DNA of 64,000 nt from Gordius sp. MW1 (taxonomy: Eukaryota > Nematomorpha > Gordioida > Gordea > Gordiidae), in contig OZ038532.1 in assembly GCA_964036665.1 (NCBI GenBank), forward strand, positions 15,518,537 through 15,582,536, written 5' to 3'. Shown here in pieces: positions 1 through 11,100 of this stretch. Every line of letters begins with the position of its first letter. Position 1 is the first letter of the stretch. The notes under the pieces were generated by a model. It was not told the origin of the DNA and did not search any database. It saw only the letters and a program-made list of their open reading frames with translations. Position numbers and translations under genes: made by a program.

Positions 1-77
1 TATTATCCTCGATTGACTTCCGAAAAGAGGTTTTAAGCTGCGAGATCTATCATTTTGACAAAAGACGACGTTTTATT

Positions 78-104
78 GTTGCGATTAGTTTGTTGTATCG
101 CAAC
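78..104 (+). other. Perfect 8-bp inverted repeat (hairpin) in each unit; first copy shown
   Basis: GTTGCGAT at 78-85 and ATCGCAAC at 97-104 are exact reverse complements, separated by an 11-nt loop at 86-96. The element is kept in most units of both arms. Units with the 10-bp deletion (5220, 13125, 19974, 23247, 54838) keep TGCGAT but lose the bases just before it. Units with GCAGCG instead of GCAACG (4125, 5831, 13736, 20575) carry a mismatch. A stem of this size could extrude as a cruciform or act as a protein-binding dyad; that is inference. It is the best-conserved dyad in the unit, and the strand switch at 22377 falls within it. Confidence 0.8.
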
Positions 105-138
105 GTGTGTGCTTAATTTTTCAAAAATGCACTATGCG

Positions 139-146
139 ATCATGAT
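139..146. other. 8-bp palindrome ATCATGAT in each unit; first copy shown
   Basis: ATCATGAT is its own reverse complement and contains the BspHI site TCATGA. It is retained in nearly all units of both arms and in all three classes, although the flanks differ between classes (TTTTAAAG or TTTCAAAG follow). Exceptions include GACCATGATT at 826 and 2892 and GATCATTATT at 19013. It may be a small dyad target for a satellite-binding protein, but nothing in the window tests that. Confidence 0.6.
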
Positions 147-245
147 TTTAAAGTAATAGTTTTCTGATTCTGATAAATTTTTACTTGGGATCATAGAAAC
201 CACGTCTGAAAACGACAACTTTCATCGGATGCATACGGTTGAAAG

Positions 246-288
246 AAAAATATGTGAAAAATTTTGAGGTAAAAATATTTATTTTTTT
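246..288. other. Cluster of spaced A/T tracts (possible bent DNA); first copy shown
   Basis: Four A/T runs lie at 246-250, 257-265, 271-280 and 282-288, with centres about 12-13 bp apart, close to a helical turn. Phased A-tracts are known to cause intrinsic curvature, and many satellites show it. The cluster is kept in all classes; only the length of the final T run (6-8) and single bases vary. Curvature was not calculated. Confidence 0.45.
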
Positions 289-316
289 CGATTCTATGTG
301 AAAGAGCATGAAAAAA

Positions 317-326
317 TATATAAAAG
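317..326 (+). promoter_or_regulatory. TATA-box-like motif in each unit; first copy shown
   Basis: TATATAAAAG fits the eukaryotic TATA consensus TATAWAAR on the unit's forward strand and is followed at once by GTAAGCCAATTTGAG, which contains a CCAAT pentamer. It recurs about every 345 bp in both arms, so on the - strand right of 22378. It is altered in some units: TGTATAAAAG at about 7180 and 15090 and their right-arm relatives (24711, 28148, 58671, 60390, 63481), TATATGTTTT on the + strand at about 32965, 37430, 41220 and 45690, and it is deleted at 17146 and near 23017. In a 71% A+T repeat such a motif can arise by chance; satellite transcription from it is inference only. Confidence 0.35.
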
Positions 327-345
327 TAAGCCAATTTGAGAATCC

Positions 346-690
346 TATTATCCTCGATTGACTTCCGAAAAGAGGTTTTAAGCTGCGAGAACTATCATTT
401 TGACAAAAGACAACGTTTTATTGTTGCGATTAGTTTGTTGTATCGCAACGTGAGTGCTTAATTTTTCAAAAATGCACTATGCGATCATGATTTTAAAGTA
501 ATAGTTTTCTGATTCTGATAAATTTTTACTTTTTATCATCAAAACCACGTCTGAAAACGACAACTTTCATCGGAAGAATACGGTTCAAAGAAAAATATGT
601 AAAAAATTTTGAGGTAAAAATATTTATTTTTTTCAATTCTATGTGATAGAGCATGAAAAAATATATAAAAGTAAGCCAATTTGAGAATCC
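346..690 (+). repeat. Representative satellite unit (345 bp, mostly class T1)
   Basis: Used here as a reference unit: 345 bp, 100 G+C (29%), 12 CpG. Classes are told apart at linked positions. T1 has GTGAGTGCTTAA, TCAAAAATGCAC, TTTTAAAG, TTTCTGATTC, CTTTTTATCATCG, GGATGCATACGGTTGAAAG and TTCGATTC. T2 has GTGATGCTTAA, TGAAAATGGCTC, TTTCAAAG, TTTCAGATTC, CTTGGGATCATAG, GGATGAATACGGTTCAAAG, often GTGGGAAATTTT, and TTCAATTC. T3 has GTGTTTAATT and AATAACATTTCTCTGATTC, as at 6520 and 6865. This copy is T1 with local variants (CATCAAAACC, CGGAAGAATACGG, GATAGAGC) shared with the units at 1377 and 2412. The T1 string ATGCAT is an NsiI site that T2 lacks. Confidence 0.9.
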
Positions 691-1376
691 TATTATCCTC
701 GATTGACTTCCGAAAAGAGGTTTTAAGCTGCGAGAACTATTATTTTGACAAAAGACAACGTTTTATTGTTGCGATTAGTTTGTTGTATCGCAACGTGATG
801 CTTAATTTTTGAAAATGGCTCTATGCGACCATGATTTCAAAGTAATAGTTTTCAAATTCTGATAAATTTTTACTTGGGATTATAGAAACCACGTCTGAAA
901 ACGACAACTCTCATCGGATGAATACGGTTCAAAGAAAAATATGTGAAAATTTTGACGTAAAAATATTTATTTTTTCGATTCTATGTGAAAGAGCATGAAA
1001 AAATATATAAAAGTAAGCCAATTTGAGAATCCTATTATCCTCGATTGACTTCCGAAAAGAGGTTTTAAGCTGTGAGAACTATCATTTTGACAAAAGACAA
1101 CGTTTTATTGTTGCGATTAGTTTGTTGTATCGCAACGTGATGCTTAATTTTTGAAAATTGCTCTATGCGATCATGATTTCAAAGTAGTAGTTTTCAGATT
1201 CTGATAAATTTTTACTTGGGATCATAGAAACCACGTCTGAAAACGACAACTCTCATCGGATGAATACGGTTCAAAGAAAAATATGTGGGAAATTTTGAGG
1301 TAAAAATATTTATTTTTTTCAATTCTATGTGAAAGAGCATGAAAAAATATATAAAAGTAAGCCAATTTGAGAATCC
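346..1376 (+). repeat. Three-unit block, copy 1 (repeats at 2412)
   Basis: Units at 346, 691 and 1033. The 346 unit has CATCAAAACC, CGGAAGAATACGG and GATAGAGC; the 691 unit has GCGACCATG and TTTCAAATTC with a 342-bp length. The same three units, in the same order and with the same private variants, recur 2066 bp (six units) downstream. The units between them at 1377 and 1722-2066 share some of these variants, so the 6-unit period is only partly preserved. Confidence 0.85.
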
Positions 1377-2411
1377 TATTATCCTCGATTGACTTCCGAA
1401 AAGGGGTTTTAAGCTGCGAGAACTATCATTTTGACAAAAGACAACGTTTTATTGTTGCGATTAGTTTGTTGTATCGCAACGTGAGTGCTTAATTTTTCAA
1501 AAATGCACTATGCGATCATGATTTTAAAGTAATAGTTTTCTGATTCTGATAAATTTTTACTTTTTATCATCAAAACCACGTCTGAAAACGACAACTTTCA
1601 TCGGAAGAATACGGTTCAAAGAAAAATATGTAAAAAATTTTGAGGTAAAAATATTTATTTTTTTCAATTCTATGTGATAGAGCATGAAAAAATATATAAA
1701 AGTAAGCCAATTTGAGAATCCTATTATCCTCGATTGACTTCCGAAAAGAGGTTTTAAGCTGCGAGAACTATCATTTTGACAAAAGACAACGTTTTATTGT
1801 TGCGATTAGTTTGTTGTATCGCAACGTGAGTGCTTAATTTTTCAAAAATGCACTATGCGATCATGATTTCAAAGTAGTAGTTTTCAGATTCTGATAAATT
1901 TTTACTTGGGATCATAGAAACCACGTCTGAAAACGACAACTCTCATCGGATGAATACGGTTCAAAGAAAAATATGTGGGAAATTTTGTGGTAAAAATATT
2001 TATTTTTTTCAATTCTATGTGAAAGAGCATGAAAAAATATATAAAAGTAAGCCAATTTGAGAATCCTATTATCCTCGATTGACTTCCGAAAAGGGGTTTT
2101 AAGCTGCGAGAACTATCATTTTGACAAAAGACAACGTTTTATTGTTGCGATTAGTTTGTTGTATCGCAACGTGAGTGCTTAATTTTTCAAAAATGCACTA
2201 TGCGATCATGATTTCAAAGTAGTAGTTTTCAGATTCTGATAAATTTTTACTTGGGATCATAGAAACCACGTCTGAAAACGACAACTTTCATCGGAAGAAT
2301 ACGGTTCAAAGAAAAATATGTAAAAAATTTTGAGGTAAAAATATTTATTTTTTTCAATCCTATGTGAAAGAGCATGAAAAAATATATAAAAGTAAGCCAA
2401 TTTGAGAATCC

Positions 2412-3437
2412 TATTATCCTCGATTGACTTCCGAAAAGAGGTTTTAAGCTGCGAGAACTATCATTTTGACAAAAGACAACGTTTTATTGTTGCGATTAGT
2501 TTGTTGTATCGCAACGTGAGTGCTTAATTTTTCAAAAATGCACTATGCGATCATGATTTTAAAGTAATAGTTTTCTGATTCTGATAAATTTTTACTTTTT
2601 ATCATCAAAACCACGTCTGAAAACGACAACTTTCATCGGAAGAATACGGTTCAAAGAAAAATATGTAAAAAATTTTGAGGTAAAAATATTTATTTTTTTC
2701 AATTCTATGTGATAGAGCATGAAAAAATATATAAAAGTAAGCCAATTTGAGAATCCTATTATCCTCGATTGACTTCCGAAAAGAGGTTTTAAGCTGCGAG
2801 AACTATTATTTTGACAAAAGACAACGTTTTATTGTTGCGATTAGTTTGTTGTATCGCAACGTGATGCTTAATTTTTGAAAATGGCTCTATGCGACCATGA
2901 TTTCAAAGTAATAGTTTTCAAATTCTGATAAATTTTTACTTGGGATTATAGAAACCACGTCTGAAAACGACAACTCTCATCGGATGAATACGGTTCAAAG
3001 AAAAATATGTGAAAATTTTGACGTAAAAATATTTATTTTTTCGATTCTATGTGAAAGAGCATGAAAAAATATATAAAAGTAAGCCAATTTGAGAATCCTA
3101 TTATCCTCGATTGACTTCCGAAAAGAGGTTTTAAGCTGTGAGAACTATCATCAAAAGACAACGTTTTATTGTTGCGATTAGTTTGTTGTATCGCAACGTG
3201 ATGCTTAATTTTTGAAAATGGCTCTATGCGATCATGATTTCAAAGTAGTAGTTTTCAGATTCTGATAAATTTTTACTTGGGATCATAGAAACCACGTCTG
3301 AAAACGACAACTCTCATCGGATGAATACGGTTCAAAGAAAAATATGTGGGAAATTTTGAGGTAAAAATATTTATTTTTTTCAATTCTATGTGAAAGAGCA
3401 TGAAAAAATATATAAAAGTAAGCCAATTTGAGAATCC
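2412..3437 (+). repeat. Three-unit block, copy 2
   Basis: Matches 346-1376 at an offset of 2066 bp, including GCGACCATG at about 2891 and the 342-bp second unit. The third unit (3099-3437) is 339 bp because 5 bp (TTTGA) are missing after ACTATCAT near 3150, a deletion absent from copy 1, so it arose after the duplication. Confidence 0.85.
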
Positions 3438-3779
3438 TATTATCCTCGATTGACTTCCGAAAAGGGGTTTTAAGCTGCGAGAACTATCATTTTGACAAAA
3501 GACAACGTTTTATTGTTGCGATTAGTTTGTTGTATCGCAACGTGATGCTTAATTTTTGAAAATGGCTCTATGCGATCATGATTTCAAAGTAATAGTTTCA
3601 GATTCTGATAAATTTTTACTTGGGATCATAGAAACCACGTATGAAAACGACAACTTTCATCGGATGCATACGGTTGAAAGAAAAATATGTGAAAAATTTT
3701 GAGGTAAAAATATTTATTTTTTCGATTCTATGTGAAAGAGCATGAAAAAATATATAAAAGTAAGCCAATTTGAGAATTC

Positions 3780-4468
3780 TATTATCCTCGATTGACTTCC
3801 GAAAAGAGGTTTTAAGCTGCGAGAACTATCATTTTGACAAAAGACAACGTTTTATTGTTGCGATTAGTTTGTTGTATCGCAACGTGAGTGCTTAATTTTT
3901 CAAAAATGCACTATGCGATCATGATTTTAAAGTAATAGTTTTCTGATTCTGATAAATTTTTACTTTTTATCATCGAAACCACGTCTGAAAACTACAACTT
4001 TCATCGGATGCATACGGTTGAAAGAAAAATATGTGAAAAATTTTGAGGCAAAAATATTTATTTTTTTCGATTCTATGTGAAAGAGCATGAAAAAATATAT
4101 AAAAGTAAGCCAATTTGAGAATCCTATTATCCTCGATTGACTTCCGAAAAGAGGTTTTAAGCTGCGAGAACTATCATTTTGACAAAAGACAACGTTTTAT
4201 TGTTGCGATTAGTTTGTTGTATCGCAGCGTGATGCTTAATTTTTGAAAATGGCTCTATGCGATCATGATTTCAAAGTAATAGTTTGCAGATTCTGATAAA
4301 TTTTTCCTTGGGATCATAGAAACGACGTCTGAAAACGACAACTTTCATCGGATGAATACGTTTCAAAGAAAAATATGTGAAAAATTTTAAGGTAAAAATA
4401 TTTATTTTTTTCAATTCTATGTGAAAGAGCATGAAAAAATATATAAAAGTAAGCCAATTTGAGAATCC
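3780..4468 (+). repeat. Two-unit block with GAATTC boundary and GCAGCG variant
   Basis: The unit at 3780 is joined by GAATTC (an EcoRI site, where most boundaries read GAATCC) and carries CTGAAAACTACAAC. The next unit (4125) has GCAGCGTG, TTTGCAGATTC, TTTTTCCTTGGG and AACGACGTCTG. The same pair recurs at 5486-6174 and 13391-14079, and in altered form at 20240-20919. On the - strand it recurs at 22378-23000, at the inversion junction. It is a useful tracer of descent. Confidence 0.85.
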
Positions 4469-5154
4469 TATTATCCTCGATTGACTTCCGAAAAGAGGTT
4501 TTAAGCTGTGAGAACTATCATTTTGACAAAAGACAACGTTTTATTGTTGCGATTAGTTTGTTGTATCGCAACGTGATGCTTAATTTTTGAAAATGGCTCT
4601 ATGCGATCATGATTTCAAAGTAATAGTTTTCAGATTCTGATAAATTTTTACTTGGGATCATAGAAACCACGTCTAAAAACGACAACTCTCATCGGATGAA
4701 TACGGTTCAAAGAAAAATATGTGGGAAATTTTGAGGTAAAAATATTTATTTTTTTCAATTCTATGTGAAAGAGCATGAAAAAATATATAAAAGTAAGCCA
4801 ATTTGAGAATCCTATTATCCTCGATTGACTTCCGAAAAGGGGTTTTAAGCTGCGAGAACTATCATTTTGACAAAAGACAACGTTTTATTGTTGCGATTAG
4901 TTTGTTGTATCGCAACGTGATGCTTAATTTTTGAAAATGGCTCTATGCGATCATGATTTCAAAGTAATAGTTTTCAGATTCTGATAAATTTTTACTTGGG
5001 ATCATAGAAACCACGTCTGAAAACGACAACTCTCATCGGATGAATACGGTTCAAAGAAATATGTGGGAAATTTTGAGGTAAAAATATTTATTTTTTTCAA
5101 TTCTATGTGAAAGAGCATGAAAAAATATATAAAAGTAAGCCAATTTGAGAATCC

Positions 5155-8100
5155 TATTATCATCGATTGACTTCCGAAAAGAGGTTTTAAGCTGCGAGAA
5201 CTATTTTGACAAAAGACAACTGCGATTAGTTTGTTGTATCGCAACGTGAGTGATTAATTTTTCAAAAATGCACTATGCGATCATGATTTTAAAGTAATAG
5301 TTTTCTGATTCTGATAAATTTTTACTTTTTATCATCGAAACCACGTCTGAAAACGACAACTTTCATCGGATGCATACGGTTGAAAGAAAAATATGTGAAA
5401 AATTTTGAGGTAAAAATATTTATTTTTTCGATTCTATGTGAAAGAGCATGAAAAAATATATAAAAGTAAGCCAATTTGAGAATTCTATTATCCTCGATTG
5501 ACTTCCGAAAAGAGGTTTTAAGCTGCGAGAACTATCATTTTGACAAAAGACAACGTTTTATTGTTGCGATTAGTTTGTTGTATCGCAACGTGAGTGCTTA
5601 ATTTTTCAAAAATGCACTATGCGATCATGATTTTAAAGTAATAGTTTTCTGATTCTGATAAATTTTTACTTTTTATCATCGAAACCACGTCTGAAAACTA
5701 CAACTTTCATCGGATGCATACGGTTGAAAGAAAAATATGTGAAAAATTTTGAGGCAAAAATATTTATTTTTTTCTATTCTATGTGAAAGAGCATGAAAAA
5801 ATATATAAAAGTAAGCCAATTTGAGAATCCTATTATCCTCGATTGACTTCCGAAAAGAGGTTTTAAGCTGCGAGAACTATCATTTTGACAAAAGACAACG
5901 TTTTATTGTTGCGATTAGTTTGTTGTATCGCAGCGTGATGCTTAATTTTTGAAAATGGCTCTATGCGATCATGATTTCAAAGTAATAGTTTGCAGATTCT
6001 GATAAATTTTTCCTTGGGATCATAGAAACGACGTCTGAAAACGACAACTTTCATCGGATGAATACGTTTCAAAGAAAAATATGTGAAAAATTTTAAGGTA
6101 AAAATATTTATTTTTTTCAATTCTATGCGAAAGAGCATGAAAAAATATATAAAAGTAAGCCAATTTGAGAATCCTATTATCCTCGATTGACTTCCGAAAA
6201 GAGGTTTTAAGCTGCGAGAACTATCATTTTGACAAAAGACAACGTTTTATTGTTGCGATTAGTTTGTTGTATCGCAACGTGAGTGCTTAATTTTTCAAAA
6301 ATGCACTATGCGATCATGATTTTAAAGTAATAGTTTTCTGATTCTGATAAATTTTTACTTTTTATCATCGAAACCACGTCTGAAAACGACAACTTTCATC
6401 GGATGAATACGTTTCAAAGAAAAATATGTGAAAAATTTTAAGGTAAAAATATTTATTTTTTTCAATTCTATGTGAAAGAGCATGAAAAAATATATAAAAG
6501 TAAGCCAATTTGAGAATCTTATTATCCTCGATTGACTTCCGAAAAGGGGTTTTAAGCTGCGAGAACTATCATTTTGACAAAAGACAACGTTTTATTGTTG
6601 CGACTAGTTTGTTGTATCGCAACGTGAGTGTTTAATTTTTCAAAAATGCACTATGCGATCATGATTTCAAAATAACATTTCTCTGATTCTGATAAATTTT
6701 TACTTGGGATCATAGAAACCACGTCTGAAAACGACAATTTTCATCGGATGCATACGGTTGAAAGAAAAATATGTGAAAAATTTTGAGGTAAAAATATTTA
6801 TTTTTTTCGATTCTATGTGAAAGAGCATGAAAAAATATATAAAAGTAAGCCAATTTGAGAATCCTATTATCCTCGATTGACTTCCGAAAAGGGGTTTTAA
6901 GCTGCGAGAACTATCATTTTGACAAAAGACAACGTTTTATTGTTGCGATTAGTTTGTTGTATCGCAACGTGAGTGTTTAATTTTTCAAAAATGCACTATG
7001 CGATCATGATTTCAAAATAACATTTCTCTGATTCTGATAAATTTTTACTTGGGATCATAGAAACCACGTCTGAAAACGACAACTTTCATCGGATGAATAC
7101 GGTTCAAAGAAAAATATGTGAAAATTTTTGAGGTAAAAATATTTATTTTTTTCAATTCTATGTGTAAGAGCATGAAAAAATGTATAAAAGTAAGCCAATT
7201 TGAGAATCCTATTATCCTCGATTGACTTCCGAAAAGAGGTTTTAAGCTGCGAGAACTATCATTTTGACAAAAGACAACGTTTTATTGTTGCGATTAGTTT
7301 GTTGTATCGCAACGTGAGTGCTTAATTTTTCAAAAATGCACTATGCGATCATGATTTTAAAGTAAGTTTTCTGATTCTGATAAATTTTTACTTTTTATCA
7401 TCGAAACCACGTCTTAAAACGACAACTTTCATCGGATGCATACGGTTGAAAGAAAAATATGTGAAAAATTTTGAGGTAAAAATATTTATTTTTTCGATTC
7501 TATGTAAAAGAGCATGAAAAAATATATAAAAGTAAGCCAATTTGAGAATTCTATTATCCTCGATTGACTTCCGAAAAGAGGTTTTAAGCTGCGAGAACTA
7601 TCATTTTGACAAAAGACAACGTTTTATTGTTGCGATTAGTTTGTTGTATCGCAACGTGAGTGCTTAATTTTTCAAAAATGCACTATGCGATCATGATTTT
7701 AAAGTAATAGTTTTCTGATTCTGATAAATTTTTACTTTTTATCATCGAAACCACGTCTGAAAACGACAACTTTCATCGGATGCATACGGTTGAAAGAAAA
7801 ATATGTGAAAAATTTTGAGGTAAAAATAGTTATTTTTTTCGATTCTATGTGAAAGAGCATGAAAAAATATATAAAAGTAAGCCAATTTGAGAATCCTATT
7901 ATCATCGATTGACTTCCGAAAAGAGGTTTTAAGCTGCGAGAACTATCATTTTGACAAAAGACAACGTTTTATTGTTGCGATTAGTTTGATGTATCGCAAC
8001 GTGATGCTTAATTTTTGAAAATGGCTCTATGCGATCATGATTTTAAAGTAATAGTTTTCTGATTCTGATAAATTTTTACTTGGGATCATAGAAACCACGT

Positions 8101-11100
8101 CTGAAAACGACAACTTTCATCGGATGCATACGGTTGAAAGAAAAATATGTGAAAAATTTTGAGGTAAAAACATTTATTTTTTTCGATTCTATGTGAAAGA
8201 GCATGAAAAAATATATAAAAGTAAGCCAATTTGAGAATCCTATTATCCTCGATTGACTTCCGAAAAGAGGTTTTAAGCTGCGAGAACTATCATTTTGACA
8301 AAAGACAACGTTTTATTGTTGCGATTAGTTTGTTGTATCGCAACGTGATGCTTAATTTTTGAAAATGGCTCTATGCGATCATGATTTCAAAGTAATAGTT
8401 TCAGATTCTGATAAATTTTTACTTGGGATCATAGAAACCACGTATGAAAACGACAACTTTCATCGGATGCATACGGTTGAAAGAAAAATATGTGAAAAAT
8501 TTTGAGGTAAAAATATTTATTTTTTTCGATTCTAAGTGAAAGAGCATGAAAAAATATATAAAAGTAAGCCAATTTGAGAATCCTATTATCCTCGATTGAC
8601 TTCCGAAAAGAGGTTTTAAGCTGCGAGAACTATCATTTTGACAAAAGACAACGTTTTATTGTTGCGATTAGTTTGTTGTATCGCAACGTGATGCTTAATT
8701 TTTGAAAATGGCTCTATGCGATCATGATTTCAAAGTAATAGTTTCAGATTCTGATAAATTTTTACTTGGGATCATAGAAACCACGTATGAAAACGACAAC
8801 TTTCATCGGATGCATACGGTTGAAAGAAAAATATGTGAAAAATTTTGAGGTAAAAATAGTTATTTTTTTCGATTCTATGTGAAAGAGCATGAAAAAATAT
8901 ATAAAAGTAAGCCAATTTGAGAATCCTATTATCATCGATTGACTTCCGAAAAGAGGTTTTAAGCTGCGAGAACTATCATTTTGACAAAAGACAACGTTTT
9001 ATTGTTGCGATTAGTTTGTTGTATCGCAACGTGAGTGCTTAATTTTTCAAAAATGCACTATGCGATCATGATTTTAAAGTAATAGTTTTCTGATTCTGAT
9101 AAATTTTTACTTTTTATCATCGAAACCACGTCTGAAAACGACAACTTTCATCGGATGCATATGGTTGAAAGAAAAATATGTGAAAAATTTTGAGGTAAAA
9201 ATAGTTATTTTTTTCGATTCTATGTGAAAGAGCATGAAAAAATATATAAAAGTAAGCCAATTTGAGAATCCTATTATCCTCGATTGACTTCCGAAAAGAG
9301 GTTTTAAGCTGCGAGAACTATCATTTTGACAAAAGACAACGTTTTATTGTTGCGATTAGTTTGTTGTATCGCAACGTGATGCTTAATTTTTGAAAATGGC
9401 TCTATGCGATCATGATTTCAAAGTAATAGTTTCAGATTCTGATAAATTTTTACTTGGGATCATAGAAACCACGTATGAAAACGACAACTTTCATCGGATG
9501 CATACGGTTGAAAGAAAAATATGTGAAAAATTTTGAGGTAAAAATATTTATTTTTTTCGATTCTAAGTGAAAGAGCATGAAAAAATATATAAAAGTAAGC
9601 CAATTTGAGAATCCTATTATCCTCGATTGACTTCCGAAAAGAGGTTTTAAGCTGCGAGAACTATCATTTTGACAAAAGACAACGTTTTATTGTTGCGATT
9701 AGTTTGTTGTATCGCAACGTGAGTGCTTAATTTTTCAAAAATGCACTATGCGATCATGATTTTAAAGTAATAGTTTTCTGATTCTGATAAATTTTTTACT
9801 TGGGATCATAAAAACCACGTCTGAAAACGACAACTTTCATCGGATGAATACGGTTCAAAGAAAAATATGTGAAAAATTTTAAGGTAAAAATATTTATTTT
9901 TTTCAATTCTATGTGAAAGAGCATGAAAAAATATATAAAAGTAAGCCAATTTGAGAATCCTATTATCCTCGATTGACTTCCGAAAAGAGGTTTTAACCTG
10001 CGAGAACTATCATTTTTACAAAAGACAACGTTTTATTGTTGCGATTAGTTTGTTGTATCGCAACGTGAGTGCTTAATTTTTCAAAAATGCACTATGCGAT
10101 CATGATTTCAAAGTAATAGTTTGCAGATTCTGATAAATTTTTACCTGGGATCATAGAAACCACGTCTGAAAACGACAACTTTCATCGGATGAATACGGTT
10201 GAAAGAAAAATATGTGAAAAATTTTGAGGTAAAAATATTTATTTTTTTCGATTCTATGTTAAAGAGCATGAAAAAATATATAAAAGTAAGCCAATTTGAG
10301 AATCCTATTATCCTCGATTGACTTCCGAAAAGAGGTTTTAAGCTGCGAGAACTATCATTTTGACAAAAGACAACGTTTTATTGTTGCGATTAGTTTGTTG
10401 TATCGCAACGTGAGTGCTTAATTTTTCAAAAATGCACTATGCGATCATGATTTTAAAGTAATAGTTTTCTGATTCTGATAAATTTTTACTTTTTATCATC
10501 GAAACCACGTCTGAAAACGACAACTTTCATCGGATGAATACGGTAGAAAAATATGTGAAAAATTTTAAGGTAAAAATATTTATTTTTTTCAATTCTATGT
10601 GAAAGAGCATGAAAAAATATATAAAAGTAAGCCAATTTGAGAATCTTATTATCCTCGACTGACTTCCGAAAAGAGGTTTTAAGCTGCGAGAACTATCATT
10701 TTGACAAAAGACAACGTTTTATTGTTGCGATTAGTTTGTTGTATCGCAACGTGAGTGCTTAATTTTTCAAAAATGCACTATGCGATCATGATTTCAAAGT
10801 AATAGTTTGCAGATTCTGATAAATTTTTACTTGGGATCATAGAAACCACGTCTGAAAACGACAACTTTCATCGGATGAATACGGTTCAAAGAAAAATATG
10901 TGAAAAATTTTGAGGTAAAAATATTTATTTTTTTCAATTCTATGTGAAAGAGCATAAAAAAATATATAAAAGTAAGCCAATTTGAGAATCCTATTATCCT
11001 CGATTGACTTCCGAAAAGAGGTTTTAAGCTGCGAGAACTATCATTTTTACAAAAGACAACGTTTTATTGTTGCGATTAGTTTGTTGTATCGCAACGTGAG

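Noticed and set aside
200-245. Hammerhead ribozyme core, as found in some animal satellites
   Set aside because: On the - strand CCGATGAAAG and on the + strand CTGATAAA and CTGAAAACGA resemble parts of the core CTGANGA...GAAA, but each lacks an invariant base and no matching stems or cleavage triplet could be placed around them.
271-300. Rho-independent terminator or poly(A) signal suggested by the T runs and AATAAA-like strings
   Set aside because: AAATAAATA occurs on the - strand of each unit (AATAAA), but it is expected in A/T-rich DNA and no transcript unit is present to give it meaning; no GC-rich stem precedes the T runs.
1-345. CENP-B box
   Set aside because: No stretch in the unit fits NTTCGNNNNANNCGGGN on either strand; the nearest (TTCGATTCTATG) lacks the required A and CGGG.
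5002-5244. Open reading frame of 80 codons on the - strand; near-identical frames at 12904-13149 and 19753-19998 (- strand) and at 23224-23481 and 54815-55072 (+ strand)
   Set aside because: All begin with TTG, run antisense to the satellite unit, and exist only where the 10-bp deletion joins two otherwise closed frames. The translation is low-complexity, rich in F, K, I and S, with no recognisable domain. Recurrence reflects copying of the repeat, not selection on a protein.
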